In this document: one piece after another, positions 34,800 to 47,546 of the stretch | How the letters are laid out: every line of letters begins with the position of its first letter | Numbering within the stretch: the stretch's first letter is position 1 | From: Larimichthys crocea | Taxonomy: Eukaryota; Chordata; Actinopteri; Sciaenidae | NCBI RefSeq assembly: GCF_000972845.2 | Contig: NC_040032.1 | Location: forward strand, 22,740,248 to 22,804,247 | Direction: 5' to 3' | DNA length: 64,000 nucleotides | Notes under the pieces: generated by a model | Told to the model about the DNA's origin: nothing | Databases searched by the model: none | Seen by the model: the letters and a program-made list of their open reading frames with translations, nothing else | Position numbers and translations under genes: made by a program

Positions 34800-35690
34800 G
34801 CATGTGTTTACAGCTAGCAGTAACACGCTAGCTGCTCTGCTGTCTCTGTCTGCCATTTTACACAGACAAGTTCAAATTAAGTGACAAGAACTAGTAAAAT
34901 GGCTGCCGCTAGGCTTCTGCCTGCTGGCACCTCCCCCCTCTCCTCCTTCAAGCAGGCTGAGGTTGCCAAGCAACCAGGACCAACTGTAATCAGGAGAGCA
35001 GTTACTGCACCTGTTAGAATGTCAGTTACAAATCCTGACACAGACTGAGAGAAAATGCTGAGACCTCCTCTCGAAGAGGAAGGATTTTTGGCCAAACCGT
35101 ATTTCCAATCATTGAACCGACATAACTGGGAGCATTGTGAGCCCTTCCTGAACGTCTACATAGTCGTTTTGTGTCGATAAATGAAGAAATGTGCCTTTAG
35201 GAGCAATTCAGAGAAGCGGTACTTCTGCTTTCCTACAGAAAATTTCCCGCCTTTTTAACATGGGAGTATATGAGGCAGAGGATGGGAGTTGCTGTCGCAT
35301 ATTTGCGTGTCACGCCAAAACTATAAAGCTGACAGCTTCAACAGTGTTATCACTGCGACCGCCTCGAATTTTCCTACGTTTCTAGATATAAATGATTTCT
35401 GTAGCTTCACATTTGCGGCCACAGTCGCAGTTTACAAATTTATTTTTCGATGACTTTTTTTCTCCCTCTCCACTGTAGCGATGACATCACGCATTCTAGC
35501 TCTGGAAAGTTCTCGCAATACACACGCATTCATTTTTTTGGTGTCGTTTTTGGCAATTTTTGGCAAAACCGTTTGCCGAAACATTTGCGACAAAAACTCT
35601 GGGAGGAGTAGCGAGCCAAAAAAAGGGTGGAATAATAATAATAAGCGTGGTGGATAACATATAGTGTGTGCCTTGCACGCATGTAAAGGT
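34800..35690. repeat. Interspersed repeat in GPCR intron 1, clean copy
   Basis: Reverse complement of the repeat at 26,050-26,880, without its indels. It is bordered by the satellite on one side and by the intron sequence ATGTAAAGGTCATTACAAC on the other. No coding potential recognised. Confidence 0.75.
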
Positions 35691-36519
35691 CATTACAACA
35701 CTTCACCCCAGCACCCGACGACTAGACCACAACCCAGATCAAGATTCTTTACAGACAGACTGTACGACACAAAGAAATAAATATTAATAAAATAAATAAA
35801 GACATTTCAGTCATAATGTACATACCTGAGAAAAAAGAGCATAGATGGCCACGAGGGTCAAAGGAAGGCCGACACCAATGACTGCGCATTCAACCACGAT
35901 GATGATAAACTTCACATGTTCATGATCATCATCATAGTTGTTGGTGTTGTTGCTGTAATCAGAGCTGTTGTCCTGTGAGGTGTTGTTCATGTGTAAATCT
36001 TCCATCCTTCACAGTGAAACCTGTTGTTTGAGAGATCAGGTTAAAGGTTTTTTAATATCTACAAACATTGTTTAAGTGATATCACGACAACTGCAAGTGG
36101 AAGTTTTTATCTTCTCTACATAGAAGAAAAAATAATGTCACAAACTTTACCTTTGAAAGCTGCAACACCTGAATGAGTTCACTACACCAGCGTCTGATGT
36201 GTCGTCCTCTGCATCCAAACAGTCTGCAGTAAATATGCTAAGTGATGACATGCAGGAAGTTTCTGATAATCTACAGCTCCTCTGATAAGAGGAAGTGAGA
36301 AAGAAGAAGTCAGCTTACACTTATCGGTGCCTACTTTGCCACGTCGGAAGTCTGAGAAATTTACCAATGCAAAAAAATGATGTTTATATTTCTGTTTTTA
36401 TATTTCTTGTGTTTCTTCCATTTCTTGAAATTTCCAAAAAGATGAAGACTTTTACTCACTGAGGTTTTTAATCAAATGTTTCCTGCCACGTCCAACAAGC
36501 ACAGAGTGTCACTCTTACT

Positions 36520-37190
36520 CTTCTTTTCTTTCCGTTCTTGAAGAATTTTCCAAAAAGATAAAGATTTTACTCACTTACTCAGAGTTTTTTCCCCAATAAA
36601 TGTCCTGCCCAAAATCCCCCAACAGCCACGCGTTGTCCTCTTCTCTGTCAATTGCGCCACACAATCTGCGGCCGAGTCTGATCTCTGAGTACACGTTTGT
36701 ACACTCGGAGGCGTCAATCCACAGTGGCAGAGTTTTTCTGTGTGCGCAGAATTTAAAAGCAACAGACAGTAAAAGATAAGTTCAAATATGTGTAGATATC
36801 TATTACGGATGAGGATACCTGATACTTTAAAAAAGAATCCTATTCACACTTCAACAAGACTTCAATTTCAATGATTCTGTTTTTAATCATCACCTAAAAC
36901 AATGTTTATAACTTTGATCAAAGAAAGAGAAAAAGCAAAAAGATTGACTTCAGTTGTAGCCGGTAAAAGATCATCAAGCTTAAATAAAAACTTAAAGTTT
37001 AATTGCACAACCCACCTCCTGACAGATCATGAGAAGATTGTTGCGGATGAACCAAATGTTTCTTTGTCTGAGAGAGCGGCACGTCGATAAGCATCAAAAC
37101 TCTCAAGAAGTTACTCATGAATTAGTCTTTATATTCTATTTAATGTTTGATTCAGTCATTTTGTACACTGTAACTGAAGTTTTCTAGTTG
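36520..37190 (-). repeat. Degraded leader exon and spacer block of a further unit
   Basis: A second, poorly matching leader-exon region (36,520-36,790) and the spacer block (36,900-37,190) of the neighbouring unit follow in minus orientation. They end at the head-to-head junction where plus-oriented unit sequence starts. Confidence 0.6.
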
Positions 37191-37194
37191 ACAA

Positions 37195-37703
37195 GTCTGA
37201 CTTTTAGTTTATAGCCACCGATAAGTGTAATCTGATTACCTGTTTTGTCACTTCCTCTATCAGAGGAGCTGAAGATTATCAGAAACTTCCTGCAGGCACA
37301 CTTAGATATTTTACTGCAGACTGTTTGGATGCAGAGGACGACACTCAGACGCTGGTGTAGTGAACCATTCAGGTTTGCAGCTTTCAAAGGTAAAGTTTGT
37401 GACATTATTTTTTCTTCTATGTAGGAGAGTAAAAACTTCCCCTTGCAGTTGTCTCGTGATATACTTAACACTGTTTTTAGATATTAAAAAACCTTTAACC
37501 TGATTCTCTCAAACAACAGGTTTCACGGTGAAGGATGGAAGATTTACCATGAACAACACCTCACAGGAGGAAAGCTTTGATTACGCGACATCCTACGACT
37601 AGACATAAAGAAAATGCTGAGTTCGTCCAACGTGTGCTGACATACATAACGTTGGTGTCGGCCTTCCTTGACCCTCGTGGCCATCTATGCTCTTTATTCT
37701 CAG
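37195..37703 (+). pseudogene. Orphan GPCR leader and coding exon 1, second copy
   Basis: Sister of 23,710-24,235: leader exon 2 near 37,265-37,388, then coding exon 1 at 37,535-37,703 (MEDL start present, CTCAG|GTATGT end), with indels. A short intron then runs into an inverted SINE fragment, so exons 2-3 are absent. Confidence 0.7.
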
Positions 37704-37899
37704 GTATGTACATTATGACTGAAATGTCTTTATTTTTTTCTTATTAGTTTATTTCTTGTGTCGTACAGTCTGTCTGAAAGAATCTTGATCTGGGTTGTGG
37801 TCCTAGTGTCCAGGTGTGGGGTGAAGTGTTTGTATGACCTTTACATTTAGAGGAATCAATTCATATTTCAAATTGCTCCACATTGACCTCTGCAGGTGG

Positions 37900-38070
37900 G
37901 GAGAGCTCAGTACCCCACCCTCCATATTCCAGCTACCAGTCCACCTTCCAGATTTTTGGGTCCAATGTGGGGACTTGAACACCGGTTCCCAAGCACAAGT
38001 CCCTATGGACTTGAATAACTGCCGACCCCGTCCCACACACCTTACCCTTTGGTAAGGGGGAGGGGTTAGT
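37900..38070 (-). mobile_element. SINE head fragment, second inverted copy
   Basis: Reverse complement of the SINE head at 8,691, with the same intron-side truncation as at 24,445 and more indels. Confidence 0.7.
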
Positions 38071-39205
38071 CCACCTTTGTGTCTTCATTTATGCACCTTT
38101 TTCCCCCACCTCCTTTACAAACAATATTCCTAAATCACTACACTTACTGCATATCTGTTCAACAACACATGTTTACCAAACAAACATTATCATTTTGGAG
38201 CAGGGGCACTACATATAAAGAACCTAATTCAGTATGAGTAACTTCTTGAGAGTTTTGATGCTTACGACGTGCAGCTCCTGCACAGAAACATTGGTTCATC
38301 AGCAAATCTCTCACGATCTGTCAGAGGACGCTGGTTTGTGCAATTAAACTTCAATGTTTTTATTAAAGCTTGATGAGTCTTTTTAACCCGGCTACAACTG
38401 AAGTACAATCTTTTTGCTTTTTCTCTCTTTGATTCAAGTTAAACATTTTTTAACGGTGATGATTAAAAAACCAGAATCATGGAAAGGCTGTTGAACTGTG
38501 GTTGAATAGATTTCTTTTTAAAGTATCAGTTCAGACCTCATTGTAATAGATAGCTACACAATTGAATTTTATCTTTTTTACTGTCTAGTTGCTTCTTTAA
38601 TTCTGCGACACACAGAAACCTCTGCCACTGTTTGCCCTGCGTTGTACAAACTGTGGCCTCCGAGACAGATCAGGCCTCAGATGTATTGCGCAATGTACAG
38701 TAAGAGTGACACTCTGGCTTGTTGGACGTGGCAGGAAACATTTGATTAAAAACCTCAGTGAGTAAAGTCTCATCTTTTTGGAAATTCAAGAAATGGAAGA
38801 AACACAAGAATATATAAAAAGAAATATAAACACATTTTTTTTGCATTGGTAAATTTCTCAGACTTCCGACGTGGCAAAGTAGGCACCGATAAGTGTAAGC
38901 TGACTTCTTTTTTTCACTTCCTCTTATCAGAGGAGCTGTAGATATATCAGAAACTTCCTGCATGTCATCACTTAGCATATTACTGCAGACTGTTTGGATG
39001 CAGAGGACGACACATCAGACGCTGGTGTAGTGAACTCATTCAGGTGTTGCAGCTTTCAAAGGTAAAGTTTGTGACATTATTTTTTCTTCTATGTAGAGAA
39101 GATAAAACTTCCACTTGCAGTGTCGTGATATCACTTAAACAATGTTTGTAGATATTAAAAAAACCTTTAACCTGATCTCTCAAACAACAGGTTTCACTGT
39201 GAAGG

Positions 39206-41913
39206 ATGGAAGATTTACACAGAACAACACCTCACAGGAACAACGCTCTGATTACAGCAACACACCAACACTATGGATGATCATGAACATGTGAAGTTTA
39301 TCATCATCGTGGTTGAATGCGCAGTCATGGTGTCGGCCTACCTTTGACCCTCGTGGCCATCTATGCTCTTTTTCTCAGGTATGTACATTATGACTGAAAT
39401 GTCTTTATTTATTTTATTAATATTATTTCTTTGTGCGTACAGTCGGTCTGTAAAAATCTTGATCTGGTTGTGGTCTAGTCGCGGGTGCTGGGGTGAAGTG
39501 TTTGTAATGACCTTTACATGCGTGCAAGGCACACACTATATGTTATCCACCCACGCTTATTAATTTATTCCACCCTTTTTTGGCTCCTACTCCTCCCAGA
39601 GTTTTTTGTCGCAAATGTTTCGGCCAAACGGTTTTGCCAAAAATTGCCAAAAACGCACCAAAAAAATGAATGCGTGTGTATGGCGAGAACTTTCCAGAGC
39701 TAGAATGCGTGATGTCATCGCTACAGTGGAGAGGAGAAAAAAAGTCTCGAAAAATAAATTTGTAACTGCGACTGTGGCCGTAAATGTGAGCTACAGAAAT
39801 CATTTATATTCTAGAAACGTGAGAAAATTCGAGGCGGTCCCGCAGTGATAACATGTTGAAGCTGTCAGCTTTATAGTTTTGGCGTGACACGCAAATATGC
39901 GACAGAACTCCCATCCTCTGCCTCATATACCCCATGTTAAAAAGGCGGGAAATTTTCTGTCAGGAAAGCAGAAGTACCCGCTCTCTGAAATGCTCCTAAA
40001 GGGCACATTTCTTCATTTATCGACACAAAACGACTATGTAGACGTTCAGGAAGGGCTCACAATGCTCCCAGTTATGTCGGTTCAATGATTGGAAATACGG
40101 TTTGGCCAAAAAATCCTTCCTCTTCGAGGAGAGGGTCTCCGCATTTTCTCTCAGTCTGTGTCAGGATTTGTAACTGACATTCTAACAGGTGCAGTAACTG
40201 CTCTCCTGATTACAGTTGGTCCTGGTTGCGTGCAACCCAGCCGCTGCTTGAAGGAGGAGAGGGAGGGGAGGTGCCAGCAGCAGGCAGAAGCCTAGCGGCA
40301 GCCATTTTACCTAGTTCTTTTGTTCACTTAATTTGAACTTGTCTGTGTAAAATGGCAGACAGAGACAGCAGAGCAGCTAGCGTGTTACTGCTAGCTGTAA
40401 ACACATGCTATTTAGCGACCAATGCTGAAATGAATGCTAATTAACATTAGCCACTAGGAACATAAATACATGTTAATTGCTAACATGCTAATGTTAACAT
40501 GTTAATGATGACCTGCTAATGTTAATCCTAGCGCGTCAAGCGTTAACACTGCTAATGATAACATCTAGCGCATTAGCGCTAACATGCTAATGTTAACATG
40601 CTAATGTTGATTGCTAGCGCATCAGCGCTAACCTGCTAAATGTTACGCCACATGGCTATAGTTATTAACACATCAGGAAACAAACATGTTGACAGGAAAC
40701 AAAAAGGAGATGAAGTGATGTAATAATGAGAGAGCAGCAGCTCAGAGCAGGTGGAGCTGGAGATGGTGTTGATAATAAAGTTCATACTGACGTTAATTCA
40801 GACAAACACACTTAAATGTCTGAACAGAACACAGAAAAGTTTAGCTGCAGCCTGTAGTGATTTTACACTTCATTGATGGTCAAGTTTAATGAACACAGAG
40901 CAAAACTCCCCGTCCACTATTTGTTCATATTACAGAAATCAAACATTGTGTTCATTAATAACAGACTAATTGTTTCATTTTTGTTTCTAATAATCTGGTT
41001 GTAGTCACATGTAAGTCCATATTTAATGTTTCTTTTCACCACCACTCTTCTAAATATGATTTGCATTATGTTTACGCCTCGCAGGTGAGAAATGGTCAAG
41101 TTGCTCCGATCTACGTCATCAACCTTCTCATCTCTGACATCATTCAGCTCTGCTGCTTGATCGCTTGGAAAGTACCAGCTGAGGTTTTGAATTCTAAAAT
41201 TGTAAAAATCATTTACAGTTTCAGTCTGCTGACCAGTGTTGGCTTCATGGTGTGTGTCTCCCTGGAAAGGTAACTATCTGTCTATCCAGTATGTGTGTAG
41301 CTTCTGTGTCTGATCATTATATTACTTTATAATTCTGAAGCTCCTCAAAGACTATCTATTGTCCATCTATTACAGGTATTTGGTCATCGCCTGGCCACTG
41401 TGGTACCGCTTCAGACGAACCATCAAGACCTCTGTGGTGGTCTGTGTCGTGGTCTGGGTCTTTCCTCTTGTCTTTGTCCTCATTTCACATTTCTCCTCTG
41501 TCTTTTGGGTCACTATAACTGTCTATGTTATCTTCTATCTCCTTCCCTTCCCACTGCTCATATTCTTCCTGGGTGGGACCCTCAAAGCTCTGTCTGCCAG
41601 CACTGTCCCCTCTGATGAAAAACGAAGAATTGTGGGAGTTTTGGTTCTGGTGCTGCTTATTTACACACTGCTGTTCATGCCCCACATCATCTGGTTACTG
41701 TCAGAGGAAGCAAAAAATAACTTTACCTTTCCTGTACTGTCTGACATCTTTCTGACGTTGAGTCCTCTTGCAGACTTATTCCTGTATGTGTTCATGAGGA
41801 AAGGGATCATAGACAAGCTTTTGGCCTCTGTGTGTTGTTGCAGAATGGACAGCAATGATATCAGCAGATCATCAGGTAATGATGACAACATTCACACAGT
41901 CAGCTCTGTGTAG
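39206..41913 (+). CDS. GPCR array copy D2 (exon 1 frameshifted as read, exons 2-3 intact)
   Basis: Exon 1 is 39,206-39,378 (subtype C, 7 nt shorter than the clean exon at 35,826, hence frameshifted as read). Exon 2 is 41,085-41,269 and exon 3 is 41,376-41,913, both intact with consensus splice sites. Exons 2-3 encode TM2 to the C-terminus, matching D1 at protein level. If the exon 1 indels are read errors, the gene would encode a receptor of about 300 aa. Leader exons are traceable at 38,560-39,062. Intron 1 holds the interspersed repeat and satellite. The poly(A) signal is at 42,511-42,516. Bases 40,661 onward are clean, everything from 36,520 to there is not. Confidence 0.82.
39520..40380. 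repeat. Interspersed repeat in GPCR intron 1, copy 3
   Basis: Same repeat and orientation as 26,050-26,880, inverted relative to 34,800-35,690. Confidence 0.75.
40430..40655. repeat. 14-bp intronic satellite, array 4
   Basis: Same units as the other arrays. It ends abruptly in a non-repeat stretch (TTACGCCACATGGC) before clean intron sequence starts at ~40,661, a probable stitching point. Confidence 0.85.
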
Positions 41914-42510
41914 GCAGAGAAAGAGGGAGAGAGAGAAAGGAGAGAAAACAGAAGGAGAAATGTAGGCAAATAGAAAGAATAGAGACAAGACAGATACTGT
42001 CATCTACTGATACGATTTCCAATCAGACACCTAACTGTAGATAAAAGGAAGCATTGCTTTGACTCTGCTGTGGGAGAACTGGTTGCTGGGAAATGTTTTG
42101 GTCAACTTGTTCTGGTTCACTGTGAAGGCTTCAACACATGTAAATAAAATATGTTTCTTATTATTTTGTCAGCTGTAAGTTGATGTCTATCATTATTATC
42201 TTTATGTTTTGATGAACTGAGCTCATTATAGCCACCAAAATCTTTATTCTGACTGTTGTCTGTTTCTTTAACAGGGAGAGCATCTTAACAAGTCTTTAGG
42301 ACTTTTTTCTTCTTTGGTCTCTCTTTAAATTTCATTTCTTGTTCAGTTTTTCTCAGTTATATCTAACGTACATCTATCCAAAACTGCTTTTGTTTTTGCT
42401 GCATATTATTTGTTCATCTTTATTTCATATTTTTGCTGTTTTAGTGGTTGGCATGTTAGTTTTTAGGATGTGACTCAGAGCATGTATTTGAACAGTTCTT
42501 GTGTGTTTTC

Positions 42511-42516
42511 AATAAA
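42511..42516 (+). terminator. Poly(A) signal of GPCR copy D2
   Basis: AATAAA about 600 bp after the stop codon, in the same position as in all other units. Confidence 0.75.
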
Positions 42517-43791
42517 CACTTTCTACTGATCTTGGTCTTTGGCTGTTGTTTGCACTTTGGGTCCTCTAAAACGTTCAACCTAACAACATGAACATGAAAC
42601 TAAAAGTCAGACTTTGTAAACTAGAAAACTTCAGAAGTTACAGTGTACAAAATGACTGAATCAAACATTAAATAGAATATAAAGAACCTAATTCAGTATT
42701 GAGTAACTTCTTGAGAGTTTTGATGCTTATCGACGTGCAGCTTCCTGCACAGAAACATTTGGTTCATCAGCAACAATCTCTCACGATCTGTCAGAGGACG
42801 CTGGGTTGTGCAATTAAACTTTAATGTTTTTATTAAAGCTTGATGATCTTTTAACCGGCTACAACTGAAGTCAATCTTTTTGCTTTTTCTCTTCTTTGAT
42901 TCAAAGTTGGTAGATTTGTCTTTGCCTCACTAATAGCTTACAGATACCACAAACAGCTCTGCATTTTCCTCAACGTTGGCTTCTACAGAGAGGAAACAGT
43001 CTGTTTCCCCAGAGTCTCACAAATACACATTACTCCAAACTAATCAGCCGTTTCACTTACTAATATCCCCACCGGAGGAACAGCTCCTAAACTGATTCAT
43101 GGAAGCAATGGGATGCTGCTGCTTTAACTTGGTGATGTCTTTACAAAAAAGGGGGAGAGATGGAAACAGATGGAAATCAGTCAAGGAGAAAGAGGCCCAG
43201 AGATCAATTTATCACCAACAATTACACATCTATTTTCAAATAGAGCCTCGTACCTGTCTTACCTGTTTTAGTTCGTTACCAGTACTGGGAACAATCGGAG
43301 AGAAATTTGCATAAATGGAAATACATTAACATACTAGCTAGATTAAAATACAGATGAGAAGCCGAGCTATAACTGAAGAATATATAAAACTGGGCAACAC
43401 TCAAGACCCAGCCTGCCTTACTTTTGGCAGTAAAGCCACTCTCTTTCCTCCTCTCCAAAGAGAAGCAGCACATCAACACGATGACGCCGGCAGGATCCGA
43501 CACTTACAGTGCCAAGAATTCATAATAGAGGGAAGGTTAAGAAGTATTTATGGTGGAGAGATGAGCAGCTCAACTTCAGCTGAGGTGGACAGGAATAATG
43601 CAAACATCAGATCTTTGTAATATCACAAGTTTGGGCTGATTAATGTATATCTACACATGGATACTTAATGTTAGTACACTTCTATGTACTTCCTCGTGCA
43701 GTGTCTCAATTGGAGTACAGCTGTTGTGCACTTCGTCTTTGCAACCATAGGAAACACTGATGTTAACATTTGAGTGCCAAAATATAAACAT

Positions 43792-43830
43792 ACACTATAT
43801 GGACAAAAGTATTCAGACGTCTGATCATTA
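43792..43830. mobile_element. Tc1/mariner terminal repeat fragment, twin
   Basis: TACACTATATGGACAAAAGTATTC, the inverted twin of 18,975-19,016. Confidence 0.6.
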
Positions 43831-43954
43831 TACCAACGGCGACATTGTATTCAAATACTCGGCTCCAGTTTTTTCCACAGTGTTAGTGCTCCCTCCCCTT
43901 CCACAATAGCGACCACCGAGGGCGAGAAATTATCTAAATCTCTCTCAAGCCAAC

Positions 43955-44565
43955 GTCTCACATGGGACTCACACCGAACGCGGAACGGAAGCGGAACGGA
44001 AGCGGAACGAGAATCCTGGACATACCCGAGACCCCGCAATAAACAGTGTATAAAAAAAACAACAACAACAAACAGCTGACTTTGCTTCTCCGACGTGGAG
44101 GAGATTATAAAAAGCATCTGTTGTGTCATAAATGATTGTGTGTTGTTCCACTTCAACAATTAGTCTCTCGTTGAGACCCTTTGATCGATCTTTGATCACC
44201 TGGTGCCACCGGTCATGACGTCACGTTGATGTGAAGTTGTAAAAAGCTACATGAACTGAGTATTGTGTTTTATTTTGAAAGGGGGCGGAAGTTTATTACG
44301 TTGATTCAAGGCCCGGTTTCCTGTCTGGTGCGCAGTGCTCTGTTGAAATTTATGAGGTTTAGCCGCGGCTCGCGGAAGAAATAGAAATCCTGCGGAAAGC
44401 TCGCGCCATGGCGCGGAGAGCCGCTTCTGGGACGCTTCTGATCCGTGCCCGGTGTGAGTGCTCTCATTGACTAGACTGGATTCTATTTGCTACGGTGATC
44501 ACGGTGGTACCGTTCCGCTTCCGTTCCGCTTCCGTTCCGCGTCCGGTGTGAGTTGGCCTTCAGTC
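43955..44565. mobile_element. MITE with ACTCACACCG-type TIRs, clean copy
   Basis: Left end GGGACTCACACCGAACGCGG with GGAACGGAAGC subrepeats. Right end GCTTCCGTTCCGCGTCCGGTGTGAGTTGG is its inverse. About 610 bp, no transposase. Termini of this kind resemble the PIF-Harbinger/ISL2EU groups, but the assignment is not secure. Confidence 0.75.
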
Positions 44566-45114
44566 ACGTCGTGGTCATGATGCTGTTTTGATTGCTGTTG
44601 ATTCTCCAAGTGACTTCAAACCTCACCAGGAGCGTTTCAGAAAAGTTTTGCCCACTTTAGCTGTTTCCGTGACTGGAAGTTTGCACGGGGTGTTTTATTT
44701 TGAAATTCGACAGGATTCTCTACGCCGTTTCTGTGTCTGACTTCCTGTCAGCTCAAGCTGCTCTGTGCAGATCGACGCAGGCTGCTCGCGGCGTCCATCG
44801 AAAGTAGAGCAGCCGCGTATTCTGAACCAGACCACGGCAGCATTGACTAGACCTGCTGAGATAAGCTTGTGTCGTGTCCGTGCCCAGTGGAATTTGGGGG
44901 ACAGTCTCTCTCACGTAAAGCAGAAAGGAAGGGGGGTAATTTGGGGTTTTCACATTTACAGCATGCATGTTCATTTTTGCACAACTTCAATTTCTTGTTT
45001 TAGTTTTCTGTCTTTTTGTTAGTTTACTACTGCTACTTTTGCTTTTGAATGATCCAGCTCCACTGGCCAGATATGTGTTTGATAGTTCCCCGTCTCAGCG
45101 GCTTACGGCAAAGA

Positions 45115-45690
45115 AGTCACTAAATGACTATGTGTCAGCTCACACAGTCTCCGTCCCCACTGCGTCACGGCGCCGGAACGACTGCGGCGTCCGGCAGCCC
45201 TCCGCAACACATACGGACGCCGGAGCACGGCGCATAGATTCAGCACAGAGCAGATTGTGCGGGGAAGGAAAGCAGCTACAAAATACAAAAAAAAACCCTG
45301 GTTGATTTTCAAAATAAAATACTCTGTTCACCGCGGATCGAGTTTCATTTCAAGAACACGTCATAATGGGCGGGGCCGACCTGAAGTCAACAGGTGAGGG
45401 GTTTTCAGGCGTAATCATTTATGACACCTCACAAAAAGATGCAGCGTGGAATGTCATTGCAGGAGTCAAAGAGACTACAGCCGGCAATACTGCGCGATTA
45501 TCCGTGAATCCGTGAGATCTCGTGCGGTTGTGGTCGTGTCGCAAACATAATCCGTTTGTTCTCGCGACGCTCGGTGTCCGGCGTCATGAGAACAAACGGA
45601 TTATGTTTGAGTTGGCGGAGTATGCTGCCGTTCCTGAGCCGCTCCGCATGCTGTGTATTTTCAGGGTGATTTTCAACTCAGACCTCAACA
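45115..45690 (-). repeat. CG-rich interspersed repeat, copy 2
   Basis: Inverted twin of 17,040-17,620. The clean read shows CGTCATAATGGGCGGGGCCGA and CATAATCCGTTTGTTCTCGCG. No ORF or TIR found. Confidence 0.75.
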
Positions 45691-47546
45691 AAGTGGTGAA
45701 TCGACCAACAACAGACGAACAGAGAGCTTCGCTGAGCTTTAATTTTTTTTTTAAATAAATCAATTTAGCATTTTCACGCTCGCTGTGATACCTAAACAAT
45801 CAAACGAGGCACAGCAGATGGAGATTAGTCTTCTGGCTCACTTTATAAAGTGCAATATGTTTCCAGATGTTGTGAGTTAAAACAATCATTTCATTGTTTT
45901 TTCCATCCAACACAACTGCATCTAAATGTGCAGGTATATCTCAAGTCTACACACACACACACAAACTAGATAGACAGAACGACTGATAGGCATCTGCTTA
46001 AAGTTAATTTTACTGTTTAGTGAAGTTTGCCATGTTAATTAAAAGGCAATTAAAAAGGGGGATCAGAGCAAATCAGCCGTGTAACACATTCATGGGGACT
46101 CCTGCATTTATATTAGTCTCCCTTCGCTGCCGAGCTCGCTTCATACATCCATTTGAAGAGCTCAGCGTGAGAGAGAGGGGAGACGAGGACACTAAAGCAG
46201 GGGTGGAAAAAAGTGTGCTTAGCTGTTGTTTCAGATGGTATGATACAAGATATCCTGTAATCTTTGAGGGAGAAACTCACACACACACACCATCAGTTCA
46301 CACCAGTACAAAAACATCAAAACAAAGAGCTGTCCAAAGTGTGTGTGCATGTACCCACACATGAGTCATCCGTTTCTGTGTGTGTGAACAGTGTGAGGAT
46401 CTAAGCTTGAATCCGTCAGGGATTCATATTGTGTTTGATCCTTGCTCTCTCAGAGGGAAGCGAGGATTAAAAACATGCGAGGAACGACGCCCGCTTTTTG
46501 ATTCTCGACCTCAGCTGCCAAAGCGATTGATCAAATCTAAAGTATCAGTTCAGAGAGCCGGATCTGAACAGCAGAACGCTATCTCAAACAGCAGCCTTGA
46601 GACCGTCTTGTTGTGAAACTCTCTGCATGTTAAAAACAGCTAATTGGCTCTCACTGAAACTTTTTGTAGAAGCTATCAAACACACCAGCCGTGACTCTTC
46701 AGCCATATTTCCTCTGGGTTTTTAAAAACTCCAATTTAGTGTTGTCAGAGTAATTGCCGTTGTCGCAGATTGGAGATAACTACGCTCATTTTTCTGCTCG
46801 TACCTGCTTCAAACTTTCACTAATTACAGCATCCGGTGTAAAAATACTTGGCTACTTCACGTCAAGCTGCTCCGATTCATTTGCAGTCAGAGCAGCAAAG
46901 CGACACAATCTCTGCTCCTGCAGCTGGCACGGACTTGCTCGGGAAAATGGGAAGCGCTGATTCGATCCTCTCGCTAATTGTGAGTGTGGGTTTTAAATAT
47001 TTTGCGAGACGCTGACAGAGATTGCCAAAATAAAAGCGTGGCCTCTGTGGCGCCATATGCTTTGTGGCTGTCCTGTCCCAGCCTCTGAGGTTGTCTAAAT
47101 GGGGACATGTGCTTCTTTTCAGCACCGCTTCACACACATTCACTTCACACAGTCGTACTCGGAGGATCAAGTGTAACAACAGTTCAAGATCTCTGTTGTG
47201 GGGTCATGTACTTTCTCTACAATGCTCATCCAGCTCCGGTTCTGGCACGGCACCAGCTCAGCGTCTGTTTTTCAGCCTTTTATTTCACAGATCTCTCGTC
47301 AACGACTTAAAGTAAATCCCAGATCTCTTCTTGCTCTCTCCTCATCTTCCTCTGTCAACTTCCCCTTTGGTTGTCCATAGAAGCTGTCTGCTCACCCAGC
47401 TCCGGTTCTGGCATGACACTGGCTCCTCTTCCTGTCTGCACTGGCCCATGACCCCAGGCCGTTAAAACCTCCTTTTTTCTGGTGGTGCAAAAACGCTTCT
47501 GGTAAAAACACTAACACTCTTCCGGTGCTCTCAGCTCACAATGCAG

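Larger units (their letters stand above)
32911..36005 (-). pseudogene. GPCR array copy C (exon 1 intact, exons 2-3 damaged)
   Basis: Exon 1 (35,826-36,005) is intact and encodes 60 aa with an Asn/Asp/Tyr-rich N-terminus (MEDLHMNNTSQDNSSDYSNN...) and its own TM1 (VKFIIIVVECAVIGVG). Exon 2 (33,568-33,760) is degraded in its 3' half, and exon 3 (32,911 to about 33,444) is disrupted and loses its last codons: after the Gly-Asn-Asp-Asp codons it fuses to foreign sequence at ~32,905. Bases 33,240-33,735 are extremely indel-rich, whereas 33,736-36,510 read cleanly. Leader exon 2 (36,151-36,281) is normal. Intron 1 contains the satellite and an interspersed repeat. Confidence 0.75.
42905..47546. repeat. 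Right copy of 4.7-kb inverted flanking block
   Basis: Inverted partner of 15,145-19,930, beginning at the unit edge (TTTGAATCAAAGTTGGTAGATTTG) and ending at the hAT element. Reads more cleanly than the left copy. No protein-coding frame recognised. Confidence 0.85.
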
